A stretch of DNA of 64,000 bases from an uncultured Clostridium sp. (GTDB taxonomy: Bacteria; Bacillota; Clostridia; TANB77; CAG-508), in assembly GCA_900552555.1 (NCBI GenBank), contig URZW01000002.1, positions 151,854-215,853 on the forward strand, read 5' to 3'. The position numbers were made by a program, and so were the translations under genes. Below, piece after piece: positions 24,723-33,402 of this stretch (within the stretch, counting starts at the first letter, position 1; each line of letters starts with the position of its first letter). The notes beneath the pieces are model-generated. The model did not search any database, was not told the DNA's origin, and saw nothing but the letters and a program-made list of their open reading frames with translations.

Positions 24723-25349
24723 ATGGCAAGATATAAAGACGAACAATGTCGTATATGCCGTAGAGAAGGACAAAAATTGTTCTTAAAAGGTGCAAGATGC
24801 TACTCAGATAAATGTAGTATATCAAGAAGAAACTATGCACCAGGTCAACACGGACAAAAAAGAGCAAAACTTTCTGAATACGGTACTCAATTAAGAGAAA
24901 AACAAAAAACAAAAGCATATTATGGAGTTGGAGAAAAACAATTCAGAAAATATTTTGAAATGGCTTCAAATAAAAAAGGTGTAACAGGTGAAAACTTATT
25001 ACAAATATTAGAAAGCAGATTAGATAATGTTGTATACAGATTAGGATTTGGAACATCTAGAGCTCAAGCAAGACAATTTGTAAACCATGGACAATTTGAA
25101 GTAAATGGTAAAAGAGTTGATATTCCATCATACTTAGTAAAAGCAGGAGATATAATTTCTGTTAGAGAAAGCAAAAAAGACAATGGAACATTAAAAGTTA
25201 ATATTGAAGAAAATTCAGCTAGACCAGTTCCAGCTTGGTTAGAAAGAGATAACGAAAAATTAAGTGGTAAAGTAGTTAGATTATCAGCTAGAGAAGACAT
25301 CGATCTTCCAATAGAAGAACATTTAATAGTAGAGCTTTACTCAAAATAA
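24723..25349 (+). CDS. rpsD: 30S ribosomal protein S4
   Basis: A 208-aa S4, a primary 16S binder and accuracy protein. The N-terminal zinc knuckle is intact (CRICRREGQKLF, then CYSDKC), so it is the C+ form. The S4 RNA-binding domain follows (RLDNVVYRLGFGTSRAQARQ). In B. subtilis rpsD is a separate autoregulated unit; here it is in the alpha operon. GAAGGGAG precedes the ATG. Confidence 0.98.
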   Translation: MARYKDEQCRICRREGQKLFLKGARCYSDKCSISRRNYAPGQHGQKRAKLSEYGTQLREKQKTKAYYGVGEKQFRKYFEMASNKKGVTGENLLQILESRLDNVVYRLGFGTSRAQARQFVNHGQFEVNGKRVDIPSYLVKAGDIISVRESKKDNGTLKVNIEENSARPVPAWLERDNEKLSGKVVRLSAREDIDLPIEEHLIVELYSK

Positions 25350-25459
25350 TAGTTTTTGACAGTAAGTGTAAAGGTTTAGTCAAAACTTTAAAATTTTACT
25401 TAAAAAACTTGATAAAGTTTTTAAGGAGTTTGAGATTAATCTCAATTTAGGAGGTAAAA

Positions 25460-26407
25460 ATGATAGAATTTGAAAAGCCAAATATTGAATGTCTAGAAAT
25501 TGATGAAACAAATAATTATGCAAAATTTGTATGTGAACCATTAGAAAGAGGTTATGGTGTAACAATAGGAAACTCTTTAAGAAGAATATTACTTTCATCA
25601 CTTCCAGGATGCGCAATAACAAGCGTAAAAATTGAAGGAGTATTACACGAATTCTCAACAATACCAAATGTTGTAGAAGATGTACCAGAAGTAATAGTAA
25701 ACTTAAAAAATGTTAGATTAAAATTCGATGGAAACGAAGAAAAAACGTTAAGAATCAACTTCAAAGGAGAAGGAGAAGTTACTGCAGGAGATATAGAATC
25801 AGATGGAACAGTAGAGGTATTAAATCCAGATTTACATATAGCAACAGTTGCAGAAGGTGGAAACCTTATAATGGAACTAACTGCTGATAGAGGAAGAGGA
25901 TATAACTCATCTGAAAAAAATAAAAAACCAAATCAAGATATCTCTGTACTTCCAATAGATTCGATCTATACACCTGTTAAAAAAGTAAACTATCATGTTG
26001 AAAATACTAGAGTCGGTCAAATGGTAGATTATGATAAATTAACAATAGAAGTATGGACAGATGGAAGCTTAAAAGCACATGAAGCTTTAAGTTTAGCAGC
26101 TAAAGTAATGACAGGACATCTAGAATTATTTATAGATTTATCAGAAACAACTAAAAACACACAAGTTATGGTTGAAAAAGAAGAATCTAAAAAAGAAAAA
26201 GTTCTTGAAATGTCAATTGAAGAATTAGAATTATCAGTTAGATCATACAATTGTTTAAAAAGAGCAAATATATCTACAGTTGAAGACTTAATAAGCAAAA
26301 CTGAATCAGAAATGATGAAAGTTAGAAACTTAGGTAAAAAATCTTTCGATGAAGTAACAGCAAAATTACATTCATTAGGATTAGACTTTGCACAAGAAGA
26401 AGAATAA
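25460..26407 (+). CDS. rpoA: RNA polymerase alpha subunit
   Basis: A 315-aa alpha subunit. The N-terminal dimerisation domain has EPLERGYGVTIGNSLRRILL and GCAITSVKI. The C-terminal domain, which binds UP elements and regulators, has LSVRSYNCLKRANISTVEDL and VRNLGKKSFDEV. TTAGGAGGT precedes the ATG. A hairpin (AAAAACTT/AAGTTTTT, about 25399-25424) and GAGATTAATCTC lie in the gap before it. Confidence 0.98.
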   Translation: MIEFEKPNIECLEIDETNNYAKFVCEPLERGYGVTIGNSLRRILLSSLPGCAITSVKIEGVLHEFSTIPNVVEDVPEVIVNLKNVRLKFDGNEEKTLRINFKGEGEVTAGDIESDGTVEVLNPDLHIATVAEGGNLIMELTADRGRGYNSSEKNKKPNQDISVLPIDSIYTPVKKVNYHVENTRVGQMVDYDKLTIEVWTDGSLKAHEALSLAAKVMTGHLELFIDLSETTKNTQVMVEKEESKKEKVLEMSIEELELSVRSYNCLKRANISTVEDLISKTESEMMKVRNLGKKSFDEVTAKLHSLGLDFAQEEE

Positions 26408-26458
26408 AATTTTTAAATAGAAAATATACAAATAGAAATTTTTAAAAATAGTAGAGAT

Positions 26459-26598
26459 TTGGCAGACAAAAATTTGAAAAATTTTTGGATGACGATGAAC
26501 GAGCGAAGCGAGAGATTTGTAAAATAAATATAAATAATTGTGATTTGGCAGACAAAAATTTGAAAAATTTTTGGATGACGATGAACGAGCAAAGCGAG
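26459..26598 (+). repeat. GATGACGATGAACGAGC element, copies 5 and 6 in tandem
   Basis: Copy 5 (26459-26513) and copy 6 (26545-26598) are nearly identical: TTGGCAGAC, AAAAATTTgAAAAATTTTT hairpin, GGATGACGATGAACGAGC, then G/A AAGCGAGAGA. They fill the rpoA-rplQ gap and end next to the rplQ ribosome binding site. Confidence 0.9.
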
Positions 26599-26618
26599 AG
26601 AAAGGAAAGGTGAATAAA

Positions 26619-27146
26619 GTGGCAACAAATAGAAAATTAGGTAGAACAACAGACATTAGAATGGCAATGTTAAGAAACCTAACAACTGATTTATTAGTAT
26701 ATGGAAAAGTTGAAACTACATTACCAAGAGCTAAAGAAGTAAAATCAATAGTTGATAGTTTAATATCACTTGCTATAAAAGAAAAAGACAACTTTGAAGA
26801 AGTAGAAGTAAAAGTTGTTAAAGCAAAATTAGATTCAAAAGGTAATAAAGTTACAGAACTAGTAAAAAGCAAAAACGGTAAAGAATTCTTAAAAGTAGTA
26901 AAAGAAGAAACTACTGAAAAAAGACAAAAAGACATGCCATCTAGATTAAATGCTAGAAGAAAAATAATGAGAAAAGTAAATAAAGTAAAAGATGCTGAAG
27001 GTAACAATATCGATGTACCAGCAAAATTATTCAACGAAATAGCTCCTAAATATGCAGGTAAAAACGTTGGAGGATATACAAGAATTGTTAAAGCTGGACC
27101 AAGAAGAGGAGACGCAGCAGAAGTTGCTATATTACAATTAGTATAA
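26619..27146 (+). CDS. rplQ: 50S ribosomal protein L17, long form
   Basis: A 175-aa L17; most bacterial L17 are about 115-130 aa. The N-terminal half has the family core (RKLGRTTDIRMAMLRNLTTD) and the end has the expected GGYTRIVKAGPRRGDAAEVA. The extra length is an insert rich in K, E and D in the middle (about residues 60-125). It uses a GTG start at 26619 behind AAAGGAAAGG; GTG at 26610 is an alternative. It is the last gene of the superoperon. Confidence 0.95.
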   Translation: MATNRKLGRTTDIRMAMLRNLTTDLLVYGKVETTLPRAKEVKSIVDSLISLAIKEKDNFEEVEVKVVKAKLDSKGNKVTELVKSKNGKEFLKVVKEETTEKRQKDMPSRLNARRKIMRKVNKVKDAEGNNIDVPAKLFNEIAPKYAGKNVGGYTRIVKAGPRRGDAAEVAILQLV

Positions 27147-27147
27147 T

Positions 27148-27207
27148 AAAAAATGTCCATTTGGGACGGTTCTGAAAAGGACATCGTCTCTAAAAGGACA
27201 TTTTTTT
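27148..27207. terminator. Terminator of the superoperon
   Basis: AAATGTCC pairs with GGACATTT around an inner stem (GGGACG with CGTCTC), followed by seven Ts. It also faces the convergent XRE gene. The inner part resembles the GGACGGTTC repeat found elsewhere in the window. Confidence 0.85.
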
Positions 27208-27445
27208 ATTTATATAAATCTAAAATAGAAACTTTTAAAGCCTTTGAAAATCCAACAATTTCAATATCATTAATAAATCTTTTACCAGTTTCTAGTTTTG
27301 AAATATCAGAACGAGATAATTTAAATCCCATAACTTGCATTCTAGCACACAAATCTTCTTGTGTGATTTTTTTATTTTTACGTATCTGTTTTATATTTTT
27401 ACCAGCAATATTTAATGATTCAGAAGAAGATTGTATTTTATTCAT
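27206..27445 (-). CDS. XRE-family helix-turn-helix regulator A
   Basis: A 79-aa Cro/CI-type DNA-binding protein. The helix-turn-helix is visible in GKNIKQIRKNKKITQEDLCARMQ and LSRSDISKLETGKR. There is no effector domain. It is divergent from the pilin-like gene at 27597 and starts 151 bases from it, behind TAGGAGG. It resembles the regulator at 46374 (shared LNI-G, RK-KK, IE/LE-R, AL-I pattern), which stands in the same arrangement beside a related pilin-like gene. It probably controls the divergent promoter. Confidence 0.85.
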   Translation of the reverse strand: MNKIQSSSESLNIAGKNIKQIRKNKKITQEDLCARMQVMGFKLSRSDISKLETGKRFINDIEIVGFSKALKVSILDLYK

Positions 27446-27504
27446 AAGAAAACCTCCTAATATTAATTATTTACATTTTGTTAAAAAATAGACTTCTAAT
27501 AAAA

Positions 27505-27568
27505 TGTTCTAAAATTGAACAATTTATATTGATTTTATAACAAAGCAATGTTATAATTGTTTTATAAT
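27505..27568 (+). promoter_or_regulatory. Pilin-like gene A promoter with operator in the spacer
   Basis: TTGATT at 27529-27534 and TATAAT at 27552-27557 with a 17-base spacer. A perfect inverted repeat TTATAACA-aagcaa-TGTTATAA (27535-27556) fills the spacer and runs into the -10 box, a classical repressor position. A second dyad, TGTTC-taaaatt-GAACA, lies at 27505-27521. Confidence 0.7.
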
Positions 27569-27596
27569 AGAACAAAACAAAAATAGGAGGAAACAA

Positions 27597-28886
27597 ATGA
27601 AAAAAATTTTAGAAGGTAAAAGAGCAATAACATTAGTAGCGTTAATAATTACAATTATTGTTTTATTATTACTTGCAGGAATTGCAATAGCAAGTTTAGG
27701 TGGAGAAAATGGAATATTTGCAAAAGTGAAACAGGCTAAAAAAATGCAATTAGAATCAGAAATGAAAGAACAATTGACAATTGGTTTACAAGAATTACAA
27801 GTAGCTAAAAAAGGAATGGCAACATTAGATGATATAACACAAGAATGGGCTAATGAAGCAATATTAAGTGATTATAGTCCAGTATTACAAGAAGATGCAT
27901 CATTGAATGGAAAATTAATTGTTATGACAAAAGATGGAATTAAAGGAAAGTTTTTAATAAATCAGGATTTAAGTATAGAAACAATAGAATATAACACAAG
28001 CAGTGTAGAAGTGGAATATACAACAGTTTCAAGGGAAGATAATAAAGTAAAAATAAATATAGTTGTAACAGACAAAGTAAATGGGTTAAAACAGATAGAT
28101 TATCCAGAAGGAAATCCTTTAAAAGTAGTAAATGGAACAAAAGATCAAATATCAATAGATTATGAAGTTGAGTTAGGAAAAGAATATAAATTTGTAATAA
28201 CAACAGGAGATGGAAATAAGACAGAAAAGAAAATTAAAATAGATGATTATTTTTATAATGTAATAAAAATATTAGGAAAAGGAGTTACTATAGATAATAG
28301 TGAAACAAAAGCAGCATATAATAAGACATATGAAGCTACAATAACAGCAGAGGATAATTATATAATAACAGATTTAAAAGTAACAATGGGAGGACAGCAA
28401 GTTATAACTTCAGAAAATGATGTTATTGATATTAATACAGGAAAGATAAAAATAGAGAAAGTTACAGCGGATATAACTATAACAGTAACAACTCAAGAAA
28501 AAGAATTAACTCCAATTGATTATGTATGCAGTTCGGTATGGAGTGGATATCCAGCTAGTAATGCTTTTGATGGAAAAGAATATAAACCATATTATTGGCA
28601 TGCGGTAAATGATAGTGTGCCACAATATTGTGGAGCAAAATTTAGTGAAAAAGTCCATATAAAGAAATTTTATCTTAATTGCTATTATCAGTCAATAAAT
28701 ATAGTGTTACAAGCTTCAAATGATGGTGAAAATTGGATAGATATTCAATCCTATAATTGTTCTAAAATGATAGATACATATTATGTGACAAATGAATATA
28801 ATGAAAAATATAATTATTATTGCATAAAAACAATTAGTGGAGGTTGGTATGTAGCTTATTATGAAATAAAATTTTATGGAGAATAG
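27597..28886 (+). CDS. Pilin-like surface protein A with discoidin-like C-terminus
   Basis: A 429-aa protein. The N-terminus (KRAITLVALIITIIVLLLLA) is a type IV prepilin-like segment: short basic leader, then a 20-residue hydrophobic helix. The residue before the expected cleavage site is Ala rather than Gly, and the usual Glu at +5 is Ala. About 290 residues are shared with the protein at 47014. The last 120 residues differ and look like an F5/8 type C (discoidin) carbohydrate-binding domain (YPASNAFDGK, LQASNDGENWIDI, YEIKFYG). It is probably exposed on the cell surface as a minor pilin or adhesin. AGGAGGAAAC precedes the ATG. No pilus assembly genes are in the window. Confidence 0.75.
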   Translation: MKKILEGKRAITLVALIITIIVLLLLAGIAIASLGGENGIFAKVKQAKKMQLESEMKEQLTIGLQELQVAKKGMATLDDITQEWANEAILSDYSPVLQEDASLNGKLIVMTKDGIKGKFLINQDLSIETIEYNTSSVEVEYTTVSREDNKVKINIVVTDKVNGLKQIDYPEGNPLKVVNGTKDQISIDYEVELGKEYKFVITTGDGNKTEKKIKIDDYFYNVIKILGKGVTIDNSETKAAYNKTYEATITAEDNYIITDLKVTMGGQQVITSENDVIDINTGKIKIEKVTADITITVTTQEKELTPIDYVCSSVWSGYPASNAFDGKEYKPYYWHAVNDSVPQYCGAKFSEKVHIKKFYLNCYYQSINIVLQASNDGENWIDIQSYNCSKMIDTYYVTNEYNEKYNYYCIKTISGGWYVAYYEIKFYGE

Positions 28887-28924
28887 GTTTCTTGCAAAAT
28901 AACAATTATTATGATAAATTAAAA

Positions 28925-28944
28925 ATGTCTTATTAAAAAGACAT
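28925..28944. terminator. Small hairpin after pilin-like gene A
   Basis: ATGTCTT-attaaa-AAGACAT, 38 bases after the stop. No T-run follows, so its function is uncertain. Confidence 0.4.
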
Positions 28945-28969
28945 CATAATAAAAAAGCAAGGAGCGAAA

Positions 28970-29470
28970 ATGAAAAACGAAATACCAGAATACGAAATAA
29001 AATACTCAAAAATAAAAAACATATACATACAAATAAAAAACGGAAAAATAATAGTAAAAGCACCAAAAAGAATCAGCAAAAAAGAAATAGAAAAAATAAT
29101 AGAACAAAAATCAGAATGGATAAAAAAAACAATAGAAAAAGAAAACAAAAAACAAGAAAAGAAAGAACTATACACCAAAGAGGAATTTAAAGAAATAATA
29201 GAGAAAAATGCAAATGAACTAATACAGAAAACAGGCTTAAGACCAAACAAAATAACAATAAAACAAATAAAATATGCATGGGGAAGTTGTTCGAGCAAAA
29301 AGAATATAACATTAAACTTAGAACTAATAAAATACAGTCAGCAAGCAATAAGGTATGTAATATTGCACGAACTATGCCATTTAAAATATATGAATCATTC
29401 AAAAGATTTTTGGGATTTAGTAGAGAAATACATGCCAAATTATAAACAAATAAAAAAAGAATTTAAATAA
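28970..29470 (+). CDS. YgjP-type metallopeptidase domain protein (M48/DUF45)
   Basis: A 166-aa cytosolic protein with the zinc-binding HELCH motif (VILHELCHLKYMNHS, near residue 123) and the family pattern YAWGSCSSKKNITLNLEL upstream of it. This is the YgjP/DUF45 family, believed to be a metallohydrolase of unknown substrate. It is somewhat short at the N-terminus compared with the 230-aa members. GCAAGGAGCG precedes the ATG. Confidence 0.85.
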   Translation: MKNEIPEYEIKYSKIKNIYIQIKNGKIIVKAPKRISKKEIEKIIEQKSEWIKKTIEKENKKQEKKELYTKEEFKEIIEKNANELIQKTGLRPNKITIKQIKYAWGSCSSKKNITLNLELIKYSQQAIRYVILHELCHLKYMNHSKDFWDLVEKYMPNYKQIKKEFK

Positions 29471-29679
29471 AAACTATTTTTAATTGACCATTTTCAAAAA
29501 AGTTATATTAAAAAATATTTTGAAAATAATGTCCTAAAAAGAACAGAGCTAAAGCTTAAGTTATCTGTAACTCGCTTTGCTCGAACAGCTAACTCATTCC
29601 CAAAAGGATATTTTAAAATAAAAAAGAATAAAATTAAAATCTAATGTCTATACTAAAACATAGAAAGAGAGGTATTAGT
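29471..29679. other. Gap before dps
   Basis: ATTTTCAAAA pairs with TTTTGAAAAT (29491-29525). A GAGCAAAGCGAG-like sequence occurs on the minus strand near 29572. There is no gene. Confidence 0.4.
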
Positions 29680-30117
29680 ATGGAATTAGAAAACAAATTA
29701 AACGAGTTATTAGCAGACTTAAATGTATTTTACAGAAAATTGCAAAACTATCACTGGAATGTACAAGGAAAAGATTTCTTTCAAGTACATGCCAAATTAG
29801 AAGAACTATATAATGAAATAAACGAACAAATAGACGAAATTGCAGAACACATAGCTATTATAGGAGGACAACCACTGGGAACACTAAAAGACTATACAGA
29901 AATATCAACAATACAAGAAGCAGAAAACAAAAAAATAAAGTCAAAAGAGATATATGATAGTTTGATTACAGACTATGAGGAATTATTAAAGGAAACAATA
30001 AAAATAAAAGAAGAAGCAGAAAATCAAAAAGAATATTCAACATCATCATTAATAGATGATTACATTAAAGATTATGGAAAAATTATTTGGATGTTAAATA
30101 GCGTAACTTCAGAATAA
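29680..30117 (+). CDS. dps: Dps/ferritin-like DNA-binding protein
   Basis: A 145-aa four-helix protein of the Dps family, which stores iron and protects DNA from oxidants as a dodecamer. The ferroxidase ligands are in NYHWNVQGKDFFQVHAKLEE (His, His) and YNEINEQIDEIAEHI (Asp, Glu). It starts at ATG 29680 behind GAGAGG; an in-frame ATG at 29644 has no ribosome binding site. It lacks a long basic DNA-binding tail. Confidence 0.9.
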   Translation: MELENKLNELLADLNVFYRKLQNYHWNVQGKDFFQVHAKLEELYNEINEQIDEIAEHIAIIGGQPLGTLKDYTEISTIQEAENKKIKSKEIYDSLITDYEELLKETIKIKEEAENQKEYSTSSLIDDYIKDYGKIIWMLNSVTSE

Positions 30118-30208
30118 AATATTATCACATAAAATTCAAAAGATATAAGATAAGACAAAATCACAAAAAAATAAAAAAATCATATTATAAACCATAGGGG
30201 GCATAAAA

Positions 30209-30562
30209 ATGTTGGAATTTGTATTAAACACAATATTTTGGACATTGGCCATTTATGGTTTATTTGAGATTATAAAAAATATTATATACATAAGCAAATA
30301 TACAAAATTTAAATCAAACGGTATATATGTAATAATAGCAGTAAAAAATCAAGAAGAGAAAATAGAGGGATTTTTGCGTTCGATTTTATTTAAAATTTTA
30401 TATGGAAGAGAAGAATATTTGAAAAATATAATAGTTGCAGATTTAAATTCTAATGACAACACTAAAGAAATTGCTAGAAAACTTTCAAAAGATTATGAAA
30501 TTCTAAAAGTAACAGGGTGGAAAGAGTGCAAAGATATTATTGATAATGTGGATGAACAATAG
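30209..30562 (+). CDS. Small membrane-anchored protein, glycosyltransferase-like
   Basis: A 117-aa protein with one N-terminal membrane segment (FVLNTIFWTLAIYGLFEII). The soluble part (YVIIAVKNQEEKIEGFLRSIL, then IIVADLNSNDNTKEIA) resembles the first Rossmann-like half of a GT2 glycosyltransferase, including a DxNSxDNT-like motif, but the acceptor half is missing. It may be a reduced family of its own. It stands before recD2. AGGGGGC precedes the ATG. Confidence 0.6.
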   Translation: MLEFVLNTIFWTLAIYGLFEIIKNIIYISKYTKFKSNGIYVIIAVKNQEEKIEGFLRSILFKILYGREEYLKNIIVADLNSNDNTKEIARKLSKDYEILKVTGWKECKDIIDNVDEQ

Positions 30563-30573
30563 TAGTAACAGTT

Positions 30574-30652
30574 CAGTAAAGATAATGTGTTGAATACCTG
30601 AGAAAAATATGAAAAATATTATTCACAGGTATTCAACACATTATCTTTACTG
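30574..30652. repeat. 27-bp perfect inverted repeat, copy A
   Basis: The left arm (30574-30600, CAGTAAAGATAATGTGTTGA...) and right arm (30626-30652) are perfect complements with a 25-base loop. No T-run follows. A diverged relative with the same loop motif (ATTCACA) lies at 57345-57402. Confidence 0.85.
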
Positions 30653-30776
30653 AGCTATTACTAATACTTTTAAATAAGCATTTTAACAAAAAAATATCTT
30701 GTTTTTTATCTATAAATATGATAAACTAAAAAAATAAATAAGAGATAGAGTGTAAATAATAAAGGAGAGAACATTA

Positions 30777-33087
30777 TTGGAAATCAAAGGAGAAGTAGCA
30801 GACATCATATACCAAAATGACGTAAACAGTTACACAATAGCAGTATTTGAAACAGAAGACGAAGAAACAACAATAGTAGGATACCTACCATTTGTAAAAA
30901 GCGGAGACACCTTAAAATTAGAAGGAAAATTTGTCGAGCACAAAGACTATGGAAGACAATTCAAAGTAGAAACATTTGAAAAACTAATGCCAGAAACACT
31001 AGGAGCATTAGAAAAATACTTAGCCAATGGAAGCATTAAAGGAATAGGAGAAGCAACAGCAAAAAAAATAATAAAAACATTTGGAGAAGACACAATAAAT
31101 GTATTCAAATTTGAGCCAGAAAAATTAGCACAAATAAAAGGAATATCAAAAAATAGAGCACTTGAAATGTCAGAAAGTTTTTTAGAAAACTGGGAAGTAT
31201 GGCAAATAGTAGGATTTCTAGAAAGATTTGGAATAGGTGCAGAAAATGCAAAAAAAATATATGATTTATTAGGAATAAACGCAATCGAACAAATCGAATC
31301 AAACCCATATATATTAATAGATATGGCTCGTGGCGTAGACTTTAAACAAATAGACCAAATGGCTTTGAAATTAGGAATAAGCTATGATAATCAAAAAAGA
31401 GTTGAAAGTGGTATAAAATATGGATTAATAAAAGCTACATATAACGGCAATTCATGTGTTATAAAGCAAAATTTAATAGAATATGTAATATCATTATTAG
31501 ATGTTACAACAGAAGCAGTAGAAGACAATATAATCAATTTAAAGGCCAAAGACGAAATTATTATTGAAAAAAGAGATGAGTTTGAATGGATATATTTAGA
31601 AAATTTTTATAGTGTAGAAAAAGAAATCGCAACAAGAATTATAAGACTAGATAAAAGCAAAAACTTGAAAAAGATAGAAAATATAGAAAATGCACTAAAA
31701 GATATAGAGAAAAAATCAAGTATAGAATTATCTGAAAAACAAAGAGAAGCAGTATTATCAATAAATGACAGTAATGTAACAATTATAACAGGTGGACCAG
31801 GAACAGGAAAAACAACAATAATAAAAACAATAATTGATTTATTTGAAGAAAGAAAGAAAAAAGTTGTACTAACTGCACCAACAGGACGAGCTGCAAAAAA
31901 AATGACAGAAGCAACAGGAAAAGAAGCATCAACATTGCACAGATTGTTAGGAATAGGAAAATTAGATGATGAAGGAATTTATTCAAGACATAGTGATTAT
32001 AAAGGAGAACCAATAGATGCAGATTTAATTGTAGTGGATGAATTATCAATGGTTGATATGTTTGTAATGAACTATTTACTAAATTGCATATATCAGGGAA
32101 CAAAATTAATTCTAGTAGGAGATGTAGACCAATTAGCATCAGTTGGACCAGGAAGTGTACTAAAAGATTTAATAAATTCAGAAGTGATAAATACTGTTAA
32201 ATTAGATAAAATTTTTAGACAAGCTGCAAAAAGTAAAATTGTTCTAAATGCCCACAGAGTAAATAACGGATTAGGATTTATAAAAAATGATGATGAAGAA
32301 ATAGAAGAAGACACAAAACAAGACTTTTTCTTTATCAAACAAAATTCAACAGAAAAAATGCTGCAAGAAGTAATAAGCTTATCAACAGGAAGATTAGAAA
32401 AGTATGGAAATTATGATTTTTTCAAAAATATTCAAGTTCTAACTCCAACAAAAAAAGGAACTTTAGGAACTAGAGAATTAAACAAAGCATTACAGGCAGT
32501 TTTAAATCCAAATACAGAAGCTTTACCAGAAAGAAAAATTGGGGATGTAGTATTTAGAGTTGGAGATAGAGTAATGCAAATTAAAAACAATTATGACATT
32601 ACATGGGAGAGAGAAACAAAACCGTTTGGAGTAGAAAAAATAGATGGAAAATCAGAAGAAAATAGCTGGGCATCAATGTATCTTGCAAAACCAAAAGATA
32701 AGAAAGAAATTGGAACAGGTGTGTTTAATGGTGAAATAGGGACAATAATAGAAATAGATGAAAAAGAAAAAATTGTAAAAATACAATTTGATGATGAAAA
32801 AATAGCGTGGTATGAATATTCAGATTTAGACCAAATTGAGCATAGCTATGCAATTACAATACATAAGGCTCAACGGAAGTGAGTTCGATGTTGTAATAAT
32901 GCTTACTCCTGCATCAGCACCAATGTTGTTAACTAGAAATTTATTGTATACTGGTATTACTAGAGCTAAAAAACTTTTGATTATTGTTGGTAGCGATAGA
33001 GTTGTTAGCTATATGGTGCAAAATGTTGACAGTAAAAAACGCAATACAGGTTTAGAATTTAAGTTAAAAATGATTGCACAAAATTAA
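30777..33087 (+). pseudogene. recD2: RecD2 helicase, frameshifted
   Basis: An SF1 5'-3' helicase of the RecD2 (AddAB/RecBC-independent) type. The first 701 residues hold the N-terminal OB/HhH part, Walker A GGPGTGKTT (near residue 338), the DELSMVD box (near 418) and motif VI's beginning HSYAITIHKAQ. The frame then breaks: an extra C at 32874 turns CAA-GGA into CAA-CGG-A and a TGA follows two codons later. The expected continuation GSEFDVVIM...LYTGITRAKK is intact in the +1 frame to 33087. It uses a TTG start behind AAAGGAGA. It is either a real mutation, a sequencing error or a recoding site (see findings). Confidence 0.85.
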
Positions 33088-33176
33088 TATTTAAAATTGC
33101 AAAATTAATGAATTTACAAAATTTCTAAGGTTGTAAATTGTAACAATTTTTGTCGAAAAATGTCAAAAACTTTTTG

Positions 33177-33205
33177 TTGACAATAGACATAAAATAAAGT
33201 ATAAT
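33177..33205 (+). promoter_or_regulatory. Promoter of the type III antitoxin RNA
   Basis: TTGACA at 33177-33182, a 17-base spacer, TATAAT at 33200-33205. It lies 30 bases before the first antitoxin repeat. Confidence 0.85.
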
Positions 33206-33211
33206 TAATAT

Positions 33212-33358
33212 ACTAATATAGCTAACTACTAAACAAAAAGCGGTTTTAACTCCACCAAAAAATAAACGGAGAATGAAAAAGCGGTTTTAACTCCACCAAA
33301 AAATAAACGGAGAATGAAAAAGACAATGGGGATTAGTTTTATTACTAGTTCCCTTTTG
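33212..33358 (+). ncRNA. Type III antitoxin RNA, two tandem 41-nt repeats plus terminator
   Basis: Two identical 41-base units (33235-33275 and 33276-33316) begin AAAAAGCGGTTTTAACTCC and end AACGGAGAATG; a six-base start of a third follows. CUCC/GGAG within each unit and U-run/A-run pairing could form the pseudoknot known for ToxI/CptI RNAs, and the A-rich junctions are plausible toxin cut sites. A terminator follows (33328-33353). This order, promoter-repeats-terminator-toxin, is diagnostic of type III toxin-antitoxin loci. Confidence 0.85.
33328..33358 (+). terminator. Attenuating terminator between antitoxin RNA and toxin gene
   Basis: GGGGATTAGT pairs with ACTAGTTCCC (two G-U wobbles) and is followed by TTTTGTTTT. 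In known type III systems this terminator keeps antitoxin RNA in excess over toxin mRNA. Confidence 0.85.
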
Positions 33359-33402
33359 TTTTATACTATAATAAATTATGTTATAAATAGGAGGTGTAAT
33401 AA

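Noticed and set aside
33235..33316. Direct repeats that could be a CRISPR array
   Set aside because: The two units are contiguous with no spacers, no cas genes are near, and a promoter, terminator and ToxN-type gene surround them. Type III antitoxin RNA explains them.
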